Source: Auanema rhodensis
Lineage: Eukaryota > Nematoda > Chromadorea > Rhabditida > Rhabditidae
Reading direction: 5' to 3'
Assembly (NCBI GenBank): GCA_964057225.1
Contig: OZ059898.1
Coordinates: forward strand, 11,284,001-11,348,000
Length of the DNA stretch: 64,000 bases
Below the pieces are notes generated by a model, which saw only the letters and a program-made list of their open reading frames with translations, did not search any database and was not told the origin of the DNA. Both the position numbers and the translations under genes were made by a program. Every line of letters begins with the position of its first letter. The first letter of the stretch is position 1. Below are positions 1-13,116 of this stretch, piece by piece.

Positions 1-2564
1 TTTTAGAAATGTCTCTTCTAGTTTTTTCAAAAGAAAATACAAATGAGAATTTCACCTTTTTTGGATGTTAAAAGTGCTTGTGAATGGAATTGGTAAGAAC
101 TATTGTGAAAGAAAAAACAAATCGATCAAGTTGACATGCACATTAAGTTACATGAGAAGGTCATTTTAAATTTTTCAGGTAGGTTATAAACTTTTAAATG
201 AAAACCTCAAATTTCTGTTAAATGTTAATGATGAATATAGCGGAAACATGAAAGGCATCTTGAATAAATAGATCATTAAGCTTAAACCATTAATGATGTG
301 TATCAAGTCAGAGATATAAAATGTGAAAATATTTAATTCTTTCTCTCTCTCTCTCTCCCATTAAATGTTTTGTTCGTAATTTCAAGTATTAAACAGATAT
401 CAACTAAATTTTTATTTCTATTTATGTTAATTCAAGATAAGAAAACGTTATACGAACTCGAAAAATAAAATTTAAAACAAACTTTTTATGAATAATTCTA
501 ATCATTTTTTAAAAAAATATATTGAAAGATCTTCTTTCTATATTCAATACAAAATATGTTTGGCAACAAAAAAGACTGACATCAACACTGGATATGACAT
601 GAAAAATAAAAATAAAACTTTTTTTGAAAACTTTTATTTTCTAAAATTTTCATATGAATATTGGTTAAATATTTTAAAATTATAATTATACGTTTAAATG
701 AATATTTGAAATCGGCAAGTTCAAAAAGTTGATAAAGAAAACGATTATTTTTTTTTTCGCCCATTCACTCAGTTTTATGAGCTAATCATTGAAGCCAAAC
801 GATATTTTCAGAATTCTATAAAAATTTTAAACTCTCTCATACTACGTCTTGAATACTTCATCCAATAGCTTTTTTCCTGAAGTTAAAGCCAATTGGTGGT
901 GATTCTTTTTTTTAATTCTTTTTTTTTTCTGTTTCAAACACTTGTCACCTTCCGGGTGTATCATACGATGTGTTTTATAGATATTCATTACAGTTATACT
1001 ATATTTTATGAGTTATAAAGGCTAGTATAGTTAACATTTATAATAATAAAGTAAAAGTTAATAGATTTTGAAAAAGTGGGAGCAGTTAAGCATTTGATGA
1101 CATGTTATAACGATGTGTGAAATAGATAACGATGATTGACTGACTGTAAGTAATAAGTAGTAAGCCAAAAGATTTTATAATCTTATGGGTTATCTAGGAT
1201 CTCAATCGTTGTCTGAATTAGGCTTCTTGAGTATCGATGAAAGTATTGACAGTGAAATGTGTGATACATCGATATGAAACATCTATCCATGCATATGTCA
1301 ACAGAAATCGGATTAACAGATCCATTTTCACCTATATTTTCACAGTTATATTCTGACAAGTAATATTTCTAAATAGTATAAATATATATATTCACATATA
1401 ATTGAAAATAAATGATATATATCTACATTAGGGTTCAAATAATGAATAAACTATGAAATATATTATATAAAAACATAAACTACTACAAGTTTTATAATTT
1501 AAATTATTATTTTGTAAAAAAGCATGTTATTATTTCATATTCAGATAATTTATAAGATTACCAAATACTATAAGTTCTATTAGTTGTTAAGATCAAAAAG
1601 AATAACAAAGAAAACTCATTTACATCCTTGACCGGAAATCTTAATAGTCTGTATATTAATGCTCATCAAAGTGATATAAACTTAATATTTGATGTATTTT
1701 TTATAAGAAATTGTTATCAGATGAATACTATTTGATTGACATGATTTGTCGGAAGTTTATTCATTTTACCATGTTCTGTTATCAATTTCTCGTAATCTTT
1801 GAGGAAGTTATTAATGTTTCTTTTATTTTGCTGTCGGATGAGGACACTCGAACAAAGGGAAAAACAGAAATGTTAAGGTCACTCTTAGAAAGAAACACAC
1901 CGATTACCTCTTAATCTTGCTTTGTATCTCGCTTGCTTGTCAACTTATCCTTATTATTTTCTTCTATACCTATCGTTCTATCCTTTTTTATCCGTTTACT
2001 ATATCTAACACCTGTGAGATAATTTTTTTTTTCATTTAAGGATATTAGGGACCGCTCCCTAGGCTTATACATTAATAACTTAAGTATTCAGCTTTTCTAA
2101 GAAAATACTCGAAGCTAATCTTTCAACCAGAACCAAAAAAAATCTTGTAGCTTAAAACGAAACTAGTTACAAGTTCTGTCTCAACTTCTCAATTAAACAT
2201 CACAAAATACTCTCATTTTCTCATCTTTAAACTACAATTATATGAATAGATGCAATTATGTATTGAAGTTTCAATGTTTTAAGTCTGTGGATGCGTTGAA
2301 CTGTCGCTAGCCGGACAACCAAAATGACGACCACGACAACTTTGACCACGAAAGCGACTGATGTTCACTTTCAGGCCACGGATACTGACCGGGACATACT
2401 TGAATTGACGACCTATGGAGATGTATTCAGGTCAATGAAAATCCGAGAAATCGTTAACAGCCACAATCTGCACGATCCGCCCCGTCTTCGGACTAAATCG
2501 CCTGAGGCGTAAATTCGCATCTTCCAGACGTTGCGCCTTTATTCTGTAAGGACAGGAGGACGTA
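1..2564. other. Intergenic region upstream of the lipase gene
   Basis: AT-rich sequence in which I see no supported gene. It holds a short CT microsatellite near 341-358 and scattered A/T runs. The only compositional change is a GC-richer patch at about 2290-2560, which has a 62-codon open frame (2324-2512) ending 52 bp before the lipase start codon. That frame could be a 5' leader or a small gene, but nothing in it is recognisable. The lipase promoter or trans-splice site must lie here. Confidence 0.5.
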
Positions 2565-4403
2565 ATGTTTTCTAAACCATCACATTTGATACTTTTCTTT
2601 ATAATTCAATTAACTATCTATCAATCAGCTCAAGCTGGTTCAGTTCAAGTTTGTCGAGATATTAGAGACTGCGAAACTTGTGCTGATTCCTATATTCATG
2701 TGCTCGGCTTTCGAGAGCAATGTCGGTAAGTCTTTCATCTTACTCTCTACATGAATCTTTTTAATTCGCTCATCTTTCATCTTTCATGTTTTCATTAGAT
2801 TATAAAAACATAAATTAAAATTGAATACTTTATACTATACATGCATAGTAGATAATCCTTGATTAATAATCGACTATTTTTTTCCTCAGTTGGTGCGTAG
2901 AAACGAACAGCTGTGGCGGTCCGCTTTCATGCCCACTGGGAAAGGCCGCTGTTCAAAGGGATCCGTTCCGTTGTCCTCAAAAAGTAATCAGATTAATGAA
3001 ATTTATATATTTGTTTAAAAAATAATAATATTATTATTTTTTCAGTTTTCAATCGCTAAGGGAAAACGTTATACTGATGAGTTAGGCCGTTCTGTGTTTG
3101 GTGTAGCAATATCGGTGAAAGCTGATAATGCTTCAGAATGCTTAGAGAACGTTCGTCCAGACATCAAGTATGATATAGATTAGATTTAGATGTTTATTCA
3201 AAAACATTTTCAGCTACGTTAAGCAATATTCTGTTGAATGTGATGGAGCTGGAAATAGCTGTGGAGGTATTTTAGCTTCAAGTGATGAAGCTAAAGGTAT
3301 TTATGTTGCTTTTAAAGGTAGCAACTTTGATAAACAAGTCTGTATCATTTTTGTACGTATAAAGCATCTTTTAGTTTCCAGATTCTTGCTGAATTCATTC
3401 ATGGATTAGCTGCTCAACTGGGAGCTTGGGAGAAATTTGAAAGTAAAGAAGCTGGTGTTATTACTTATTTCCATGTTGCTTTCAACAGGTTCTCACATCA
3501 TACAACTACTTAATATTTTCAAATAAAAATGTTTGCAGATTATTCATCGATAGTGGAATGAATGATGATTTGATGGAGTTAAAGAAAAAACATCCAAATT
3601 ATAGAGTTTGGGTAAGTCGTTTGATATCTGTCTTATCTTTTGAATTCATTTGATCGTAGAGTGAGAAGAATTTTTAGAAATATTTTATATTATAAACATA
3701 AATGAAATACTGAATACATTAGTGTAAAAACATAGATATCCTTTGATTTATATTAAAATTTTTAGCTGACTGGACACTCTCTTGGAGGTTCATTAGCTTC
3801 TATGACTGCCCTTTACTTGGTTAAACACGGATCATTTGAAGCATCCAAGGTAATTGAATTTTATATATTTTATATTTTTTATATTTTTTGTATTTATTAA
3901 CTTAAGGTTCGTCTACTGACTTATGGAGAGCCAAGAACTGGAAATACTGCTTATGCCAGGGAAATTGAGAAATATGTTCCATTCCGTTACCGTGTTGTTC
4001 ATCGTAATGATGCTGTAAGTATAGAAATATTTAAATTTGATCACTGATATCAACTATCAGATTTCAAATTTACCTGCTTCTGCTGATCCAAACACTCCAC
4101 TTATGACATCATCCATGTTTGATCGTCAGCCCTTATTCTATCGTCACTTAGTTCATTATGATAACAAAATGGAAAAAGGAGATACTTTCAAGGTACTTAG
4201 AATAATGATTTATAAAGATTGTTTCTTGTTGAAAACATTTTTATGATCCTGTTTTGTTTCAGATTTGTGAGCTATCCGATGATCATGGTTGTCGCAATTT
4301 AGCTATGGCTGCCGATTTCCAAGATCATTTCAGCTACTTCGGCCTTAATCACAACGATTTTGTTCGCGACGGATGTGTTCGTAGACAATTGATTTTCGAT
4401 TGA
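2565..4403 (+). CDS. Secreted class-3 (fungal-type) lipase, 10 exons
   Basis: Predicted alpha/beta-hydrolase of the lipase class 3 family that would hydrolyse acyl esters, probably outside the cell or in the gut lumen. By eye the exons are 2565-2725, 2890-2983, 3046-3167, 3214-3337, 3382-3488, 3539-3611, 3766-3849, 3907-4014, 4061-4192 and 4263-4403. They join in frame to give 381 residues. The start codon opens a signal peptide (MFSKPSHLILFFIIQL followed by TIYQSAQA). A cysteine-rich segment follows (about residues 30-85), as in many nematode lipases. The catalytic serine lies in GHSLGG at the start of exon 7, the likely aspartate in HRNDAISNLP (exons 8/9) and the likely histidine in DHFSYFG (exon 10). 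All introns are GT-AG and mostly short. AATAAA signals lie at 4536 and 4546. The 3' end converges with the WD40 gene 211 bp away. The family is clear; the substrate is unknown. Confidence 0.9.
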
Positions 4404-4614
4404 ATATTTCGGAAAAAAAACGAGAAAAATTTCAAAATTGACACGTTTTTCATGTAATAACTTCATATCACATATGGTTACAATGATCTTCAAATATAAT
4501 CCTTTGATCAGGGTTATACCAATCAATTAATTTTTAATAAATTTTAATAAATATATAAATAAAATATAAAAATGTATATGCTTTATTACATAAATATACT
4601 ATTTATATATGGGA

Positions 4615-5932
4615 CTATGAGCTATTTCCCTCATTATCAAGCATAGGTCGAAAAGTTCTAAGCACTAAACCAGAACCCCGAGCAATAAATAGACATTCAG
4701 ATGAATGCCAGCTGAAACAATATTGTATGTTTACCAGTTGAAAATATCAAATTGAACTGACCTTGTATCAAGTATATCACTAGTTTTTGAAATTTCGTGA
4801 TAAGGTAGCCTTAAACCCTGTTGAGTCGATATTCTTTCTGATAAGTTATGAATAAATAGACTGAAAGAAAAAATAAATTTGGAAAACAAATTTGAAAGAT
4901 TGATCTGTATACCTGGTTTCATCTGTAGAAGTTAAAAATCGATATCGGCTAGAGAAAGCTAAAGATTTGATATTATGTTCTTGTAATTTCTGATTTTGAT
5001 GTTGCTTTTTCGTGTGAAGATCATTGATCTGAATAAACCCATCGCATTCGGCTAATGCTATATATCGTTCGGATGCATCCAAAGCATAAAAACATTGTTC
5101 TAAACAGATAAGTGCTATCACGAACTAAAAGTCCCATTTCATACTTGAATATCGTTTCTTTGGACCATATAGTTCAACAGGCTTACTCTGACGAATATCC
5201 CATAAAGCCAAGTTTCCATCTAGAGTCGTAGATGTAAACATGCAACCGTTCCAGCATTTGATGTTTAATGCTCCTCCAGAATGATCAAACTTTCTGAACC
5301 TAGCTCCAGTTTCAACATCCACTATTGATATTCCAGAACGTGAGCCAAGTAATAGCAGATTCTGTTCTGTTACTAAGTCTTCCATGAATGCAGCACATAG
5401 TGCTGGACTTTCTGTTTTAATCCTGGTTGACTTATCTGAAAAAAGCTGGAACATTTGCTTGAAAATTTCGAATAACCCAGTTTACTTTCTGTGATTATAC
5501 GGCCATTTGATGGATCATGTTGAGATAGAAACACACAATCGGAAGTTTGAGCTGTAGATACGGATAAATTGGCTAATGGATTCATCCGAACACTGCGTAC
5601 TCGAGTTCTACATAATCTTGATCTGCTGACCTTTTTCATTTCACCTCTGAACGTTTGAAATCGATATTTCAAAGAATTAAAAGAAAAACATACGTAGTTA
5701 TATTTACATCAATTGTATTTAAATTACCATCCGTATCTCCTGTTATTAAAAAATTTGGATAGTGAGAGTTATTTGACCAATCTAGAGATGTTGCTGGATA
5801 ATCTATATCCATACACTGCTCTGTCCATGTTGTCTAAAATGAAATGTTCGTTTAAAATCACAAAAATCTATAATAATATTCTGAAGAACTTACTTTGTGA
5901 AAATGATTGAATAAACTAATAAAATCGCTCAT
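4615..5932 (-). CDS. WD40-repeat protein, 7 exons
   Basis: A beta-propeller scaffold protein, probably cytoplasmic or nuclear since no signal peptide or membrane segment is visible. Exons in transcript order are 5894-5932, 5694-5833, 5486-5646, 5145-5435, 4913-5099, 4762-4860 and 4615-4711. They splice in frame to 337 residues, the size of a single seven-bladed propeller. WD-like blade signatures include DWSNNSHYPNFLITGDTDG, LDGNLALWDIRQSKP, LAECDGFIQINDLHTKK and a last blade SECLFIARGSGLVLRTF. Several introns are only about 45-50 bp, which hides the frame continuity from simple ORF calling. The start ATG follows a pyrimidine-rich stretch. I cannot assign an orthologue: blades are degenerate and no family-specific motif is evident. 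A partner-binding scaffold role is inferred from the fold only. Confidence 0.82.
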
Positions 5933-7045
5933 ATGAAAGAAGATGAAGAGTTCGTAGATCAATCAATTTCTGTAAAAGGACGTAACGTCTTCGTATTCCA
6001 GAAAAAAGATGAAAGTAAGACGAACAGTGAACGAAATAGAGAATAAGAGCGAGAGGGAAAGAAATACCGAAGATAAAAGATAATTATGAATGTTTCCTAT
6101 TACTTATGGGAAGTTAAATTCAAGAAAACAATCAGAACTTTCTTTATATCTACAACAAATTTGGAAAAATCATTGATGTGGAAAAGAAAGTGAAGAAGCG
6201 ATTCAATATATTATCAATAGCCTAAGATCAGTGTCCAAAAGAAAAAAATGAAACAAATTTTGAAATAACACTCAATATAAGCTTACGTAAGTTTATGTGA
6301 AAACGTTCATTACAAAAAATAGTTGAAACAGCTGCTATTTGGAGCAGTTAACGATGAATATTTGAAACATACATATATTTTAAAATATTTTTTTATTATT
6401 TTTCTTTATTTTTATTGTTAATAACGTATAAAACTAATAAAAAGATTTTGTTAATATTACTTTAATCAGTAAAATCATAATGGTATACCGGCTTAGATGA
6501 AAGGTTACAAAACTGATTAGAACCATTATAGTTGAATAAATTAAAAATTTCATATATTTCTATGTTTGTATAATAACAAATCTTATAGAATGTTTAATGA
6601 AAAATGAGAAAGAATTATTTTGAAACTTAAACTAACGGTCACATTCTTTACATTCTGACTGCAATGTATGATTCCTATGCTCGTATTCACAAAAATCAAT
6701 GACAATATATTTGAAGAAATAGGTATGTCACTCAAATAACTACTGACTTCTTTCAAAAACATTATACATATGTACATAAAAGACAAATGAAAATGTGTGA
6801 AAATCAGAAAAAAGAACGGATTAAGAAGACCAGCTAAGCGCATAGTCGACAACCCCACACCCCTCTAACGAAAAAAAGCTGATATCATCATTTTGAATCA
6901 AAAAGAAGCTTTGTGATAAGAGTATTCATGTGCCAAAAAGGTAAATTCCATGTATGTATGTGTATAACGAAAAAGAGAGTGAAATTTTATTCATTCCAAC
7001 ATAATATAAAACAAGCAGAAAAGGTTAGTTAAAAAATTAAATAGT
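5933..7045. other. Intergenic, no gene seen
   Basis: AT-rich spacer between two genes on the - strand, holding the WD40 gene's 5' flank and the membrane-protein gene's 3' flank. Open frames here are short and lack codon or domain support. I see no RNA gene. Confidence 0.5.
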
Positions 7046-8902
7046 TTAGAACCCTTTCAACTCGATTTCTTCCTTCAGTTTTGCCTGCGCAGCTGATTTC
7101 CCACTCTTCTTACCTATTCCAAATAAAATGCAATTTTGAATTAACATTAATCCTATAAATAGATTGATCTCAACAATCAGCTTCAATTATGTCATATAGT
7201 TTACCAAAGAAAGTTACTAAGCAGCAGATGAATGCAATTAGAAAATTCCAAATTTGATTGTTTGCTGCCGAACATAGAAGTTCCTTTTTCTCTTCACAGA
7301 ATACCAAATCAATTTTCTTAAAAAAATAGAATTTTGTTCAATTGAATAAAGAAGAACATGACCAACCTTATTACTAATACGGTTTACAATAGCTGGTATA
7401 AGAACTTGAAAATCAAAGCATTGCTGATTCAACAAACTACAGAATGAGAAAATTCCTCCAATAAAGATGAAGTAGACTGAACAAAAAAATGTTATTACTT
7501 CTTATTTCTTTAATATCATTAACCTAAAGTTACAGCTGATACAAAGCATGTAAGTAAAACCCAGCACATCATAAAAGCTTGGGATGAAAAACTTGATAAT
7601 AAGAGCATACACAATGTGCCAAGACATGACGTTTTTCGAATAACTTTAGCTAAAATACAATAATATAAGTGAATGAATAGACATTATAGTTATATAATAC
7701 CTGCACTTAAATAAGATACAAATAAATAAACTATGAATATTAAAACAATAATAAAAACCACAAATTGTAATGTAATTGAACCAAAATCACCAACACTTAC
7801 AAATGCATTTACCTAAAAATAGAAATTCTTTCCATCTATTTCTTTGAAAAAGAGATTTTCAGATAGAAAAATACTTACCTGTCTAGAAAAGCCACTTAAT
7901 GCTCTATTGAATAATATACTAAAGACTAAAGATGATAATATAGAAATGATTGTGGCTAAGGCTGATATCCATACTGACGGTGAAGACAACATAGAAGCAG
8001 TTTTCTGAAATTTTCTTTCATTCTTGCATTCAAATTGAAAACAACTACTCTGGTCAAAAGGGTTTTGGTTTTTGTCTTTTCTTAAAAGAACGTCAACATA
8101 AAAGTTAATTTATATTGGTTGGAAACAAAGATTTTATGATTAGAAATAAGTTTTAAATTATAGCTTTTGTTATCTTATATAATATATTACAATATAGTAA
8201 AGGTTAATTAATATAAATTAAAATAAAGTATTAACGTTTGTTAAAGATAATCTGACTAAAATTTGGTTATTTAATGTTTTCATATTGGTTCAAAATTTCC
8301 AAAAAAAGCTATAATGGTTAGACATTTAAATCTAAATAAATATTTTTGACAGAAGTATGAGGATGTAACAAAGATAAGCCGAATAGAAAAGGAAGTCTAT
8401 TCGCGAAAAAACAAATAAGTTTTTTTCGTTTCTTTTTCATTTGTTTGAGGCATTAAAGTTTAAAAAAAAAGTTTTTTTTAGAATAATCGAGAATGAAAAA
8501 ATGAAAATGAGTTTGTTATTTTTGATAAATACAATAAGATATAGACACATTTATATGAGAGGTAAAAGTAAAGAGATAAAGCAAAAAGAAAAGAAATCAA
8601 AAACGTTAAAAAGAAAAAGGAAAGTGAAAATGGCAGAAACATAACTTAAAAGAGAGTGAAAACAAGAAAACATGATATATTATAACAGACAGCAGCACCT
8701 TTTCACAACAATATTTTGAAAATCTTTAAATATAATCAATATAGTTAGTTGATTATAAAGATTTTTCATCAATATATATCAAAGGATTAAGCCTAGATTT
8801 TGTTGTTTTCGCAATAAAGTTTAATCTTTTTTTATTCAAAATAATTTTGAGTAATACCTTTCTAATTTGACGATCATTTTTTAGTGGCACAACTTCTTCC
8901 AT
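7046..8902 (-). CDS. Multi-pass membrane protein, unknown family, 7 exons
   Basis: I do not recognise this gene. Exons in transcript order are 8858-8902, 7879-8004, 7701-7812, 7524-7649, 7367-7476, 7205-7316 and 7046-7113. They join in frame to 232 residues. The short N-terminal exon (MEEVVPLKNDRQIRK) is separated by an 853-bp intron. About four to five hydrophobic segments follow: VWISALATIISILSSLVFSI, a second near LQFVVFIIVLIFIVYLFVSY, a pair in exons 4/5, and one near WNFLIAFICCLVTFF. The C-terminus is short, charged and cytosol-like (KEEIELKGF). There is no signal peptide, and no claudin W-GLW-C-C or tetraspanin CCG motif. The ATG lies three bases after a TTTTTAG acceptor, which suggests SL trans-splicing or an upstream non-coding exon. 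An integral membrane protein is well supported; its function is not known. Confidence 0.7.
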
Positions 8903-11445
8903 AATCTAAAAATAAAACTAAATTCAAAAGAATAAAAGAATAAAAGGAAAATATATAAGAATATGAAATAATTTGTATATTTTAAGCACAAAGATGGTAT
9001 ACGATGCTGTTTAAACCATTAAAACATTAGAAAACAATGAATGGTGAACAGTTAAATAAGTTGATTGTGAAGTTCAAATCAAATTATCAAAGAAGTCGTA
9101 CGTTTATAAATATTTTTTGGTCCAAACTGACGAAGTAAGCATCTGAACAACAAACGAACTAACAATCGATACATAATGAGAGAGCATAGATAAGTGTTGA
9201 AAAAACGAAGAGAAATTAGAGAAAAGAGAATGTTATTGGGACAAGATAGGATGCATTGAGTCTGGTAGCGTGGAAGAGGAAGTGTTGTGTGGCTGACTAC
9301 ATAATAGGGTCATATTGACCTCATAGGTGCAAATAAAATTAAAAGTGGATGTAAAAATATTGGAAAAAAAACATTCAGATATTGATATGTTAATATGAGG
9401 ATTTGATGGAATTTAGACTTCAATTCTAGAATTTTTGCATTATTTGAGAGATTTCAAGTAAATCGGTCATGCCATGTGATACAAATCTGATTCTGTCCAA
9501 TTCAATAGGCAGGTTTGCAATTCTCGCTTTCATTATTTAACTTGCCCCTTGCCTTTCATATATTTATTTTGATGTTTTCATCCATTTGCTTCTTTGCTTA
9601 TGGCATTCATCACGTTTCTTAGTATAATATTAACACTTGAGGAATATGATGATCCACTTGAAATACGATTAACAGTAAATTTCCAGAATTCATTGAAGTT
9701 AGCCAGTTGACCTTTGATCATCATCCCTAATTCTATCTTTCTTTCGTTAGTGGAACGTTTTGAATATCCATAAGAATGATTCTCAGATCATTGAAAGCCC
9801 CCCCCCTCTCCCCCGTATATCGTTCACTTGATAGACCCCCCTAGGCGTTACTGATGTGTCATGTGCGTTGAATGTTTTATTCATGGCCTTGTTAGCTCTT
9901 AAGGATTTTTTTCTGAAAATCTTCTTAACTCTTCGTAACTAGTTTGTCATGGCCTTCGTCCAAATATGTAATCTTTCAGAATAAAATGGAGCTAAAGGTG
10001 AGGTGAAGTCAATGTGAAGAAGACAACACACAAGGTAGACCGTTATAGTACAACCCATGATCTTAGAGCTGAAACAGCAATGTGTTAGTTGACCCAGTTC
10101 CATATTCATTTCCAAATTGGTTCAACAAACTTACAAAGAAACATTATATGATCTTCATTATTCACACACAGATGTGAACTATTATTTGTATGCATGTATG
10201 TATACATTCTGTAATTACATTTGCTACATTTTTTTGTTTTTTTACTGTGTTCATGCTCAAAACTTATTTTATTTGTTGAGCTGCGTTTATGAGTTCAAGT
10301 TCAACTTGACAATGCCAGTATTTTTGATTTTATTTGCTTACTTTACTTTATTTCCAAACTCACCTGCTTGAATCAATCTTTCTTGAATCATGATGAATTT
10401 AAGCTTGTTTCCTGTTTATAATGAACTGTGATTCACTTCGCTCTTATTCCGATCGGATTTTGATATTTTACTGCCAAATTGTCATTCTTGATCGGATTCC
10501 AAAATGTTTCTCTCAGTCCTTTGATATGTTCAGTCTTAACTATACAGCAAAATTCTTATTCAATTCCAGAATGTCTACGTGAGATGTGAGGTCTTTTTCC
10601 TTCATATTGTCTTTGAATTAATCTTCAAACCATTCCTTTATATCTTCTCCCTTTCTGTTTCTCTCTCTCTCTCTGTCTCCTTTTTTTCTTTTCTTGAGCT
10701 TCGATGTTTTTTTTTTACTTTTTCAGCCCTGATTCATCTCCTATTTTTCGTGGGGGCGTCTATGGTTGCCATGAGAAGAAGCTTATCTTCATCTCACTTC
10801 ATCTTTATAAACATACCCGTGATAAATATATTTAAGATGCAATACTAAAATTTGGATTTTCTTTGTTATATTCAGACTTCTTCACGATCGGCATTTTTCG
10901 AAAAAATTCAAATATCAAATGTTCATATGTAGAACTAATTGCATGACATACTTTAAAAATATCATTAATACCGAACATTTTTGAGACATTTTTTCATCTA
11001 AATTCAAAATGACACAAAAGAAAGTTGCACTTTATGATTTCAATTAAATTAGATTATGATACTGTTCAATGAGATTAATATAACTGAAAATACTTATATT
11101 CAAGTAATTGAATCTGATATGGCACTGATATGGCTTCATATAATTTATACCAATGAATGAAGATTCAATAAAAAATTTTAGTTAAACAACAATCATAATG
11201 TGATCTTTTGTGATCGAAATATTCACGTAATCTATGAAGCCTCTCTATTGAATCTTCTTCTTAAATTCACCTTCATCTATTTTGGACCGTATTGGAACGA
11301 AAAGAAAATTGCATTGACTGATAACTAGAGCCTAGTCAAAAACTTGATGATTAGCAGCTTTGATTCCGTTCGTTGCCATTTCACGTGAGATTAACACGTA
11401 GAATTTTTCAAAACTAAAGTTCAAATTTGGAAAAACACAGTGAAG

Positions 11446-11510
<65 letters not shown>

Positions 11511-13116
11511 CTTTTGTTTCCTATATATAACAAACTATATATAATTATATACATAGGTTGAATGTTTTTTGGGTTATCTTTTCATACATATTTCAAATTT
11601 CATACTAAAGTTTAATCTTAATAGGTGGTCATGATAGAAATTTTCTGATAAAATTATTTTTAATACATAAAAGAGAAAACAAGAAAAACAAAATTCTTAG
11701 AACAGAATGGCTTCATATATGCATTTGGAAGAAATGTTTCGAAAAAAGCAATGCAACACATGATGCGATTAAGCTGATCTAAAAGAAAGAAATAGCTTTA
11801 TCGAATCAAAAAGTGGTTAGGGACTTTATTTCTGTATTTAAATACGATTTAATTAATAGAATAAATGTCTATGATTTACTGTTTTAATTCAAACTATATA
11901 TTTTTGAAAAATTATTTGACTTCTTCAGTTCTTCAATCAAATCAACGTCATCATTTGTTATTCCTAATCATTTCTGTAGTTCTTCTACAAAAACAGATGT
12001 ATCACGTAATATGTGTATTGCAAAGTTCAATAAAATGTTAAAACTATTATACAGTTAACCTACAAAAGATAAGATTTTGTTCTTGTTTGTTATAAATTAT
12101 TTTTATACAAATATACATATACATCGACATACACATCGTTTGACCGTATAAGCAAAGAGGCAGCATAACCTGTTAGCTCCGCCTATTTCATATGAAGTCT
12201 GAATGGTCGTACAGGACGACATTGAAAAGAGGCGGTGCCAATGATAGTGAAGAGACTAAAAAGAGCTTAGTCGCTTCATTTCTTGTTGTTGCATATGGTG
12301 GAAAGAAAAAAAAAGTCGGAGAAATCATACAAAATATCCAAAAAAGGTTTGATGTTGCTTTCATTTTTTCATTGTTCATTGCGTACTATAATTAGCTATT
12401 TAGAATTAAATAGTGACACTTGATTACAACGTACTCTGATGAACTTATCAACTTATTTTTTAATTTTTATTGTTTTTACAAAACTTCTTCTCTGTACTAC
12501 ATAAGTATTGCCAGATCATTGTTCAATATCCATTTATAATATGAAAGAAACGCTTCTTTCACTTTTTTGCTTATTCAAATGCTTCTTTCTCTTCATATAA
12601 CAAATTAAATTTTACAGAACCTGATATTGCTTAAGTTACAAACCACAAATTCAATAACCAAACTATGAATGTTATTTCTTTTTGACTCTTTTTCTCATTT
12701 TGTTTCTCAATTAACTCCTTTTTTCAGTTTTTTATCTAATATCAAACTATATTTCTTTGTAAACTCAATGTTATAACTATTATCAACGCTTTTCATCAAT
12801 AATAATTGCGGATGAAAAAGACATTTTCTTCTTTTTCTCTTTTACATTTTCGTCTTCGATTTCTCATTTTTTTTCTATTTTTCACCATTGATCTTATGAA
12901 TTTTTTCTCTGAATCTGAAGATCGTCTTCAAAGATTATCAAACTTCCAAACGGCCTCAAGCCACCTCCTCCGCAACATTTTGGGATATTTTTCTCTCATT
13001 GTCAAGTTTGTCTGCTACAACACATCTCCATTATTTTATTTTTTGATAAAGCTTTTTGGTTCTTCTTCTTAACACGGTTTCATTTTTTTATCTCTTTGGA
13101 TTTTAATTATTTTAGT
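8903..13116. other. Long intergenic region between divergent genes
   Basis: About 4.2 kb between the membrane-protein gene (-) and the FMO gene (+), so it should hold both promoters. It contains a poly-C/CT stretch near 9799-9815, CT-rich tracts near 10656-10680 and a long CT microsatellite at 11446-11515. A frame at 12806-13072 is open for 88 codons just before the FMO start, but it is F/L-rich and shows no domain. I see no supported gene. Confidence 0.5.
11446..11515. repeat. (CT)n microsatellite
   Basis: About 70 bp of nearly perfect TC/CT dinucleotides with a few TTT interruptions. Confidence 0.95.

Noticed and set aside
12806..13072. 88-codon frame upstream of the FMO gene
   Set aside because: Phe/Leu-rich from T-rich DNA, with no domain, no splice partners and no conserved look.
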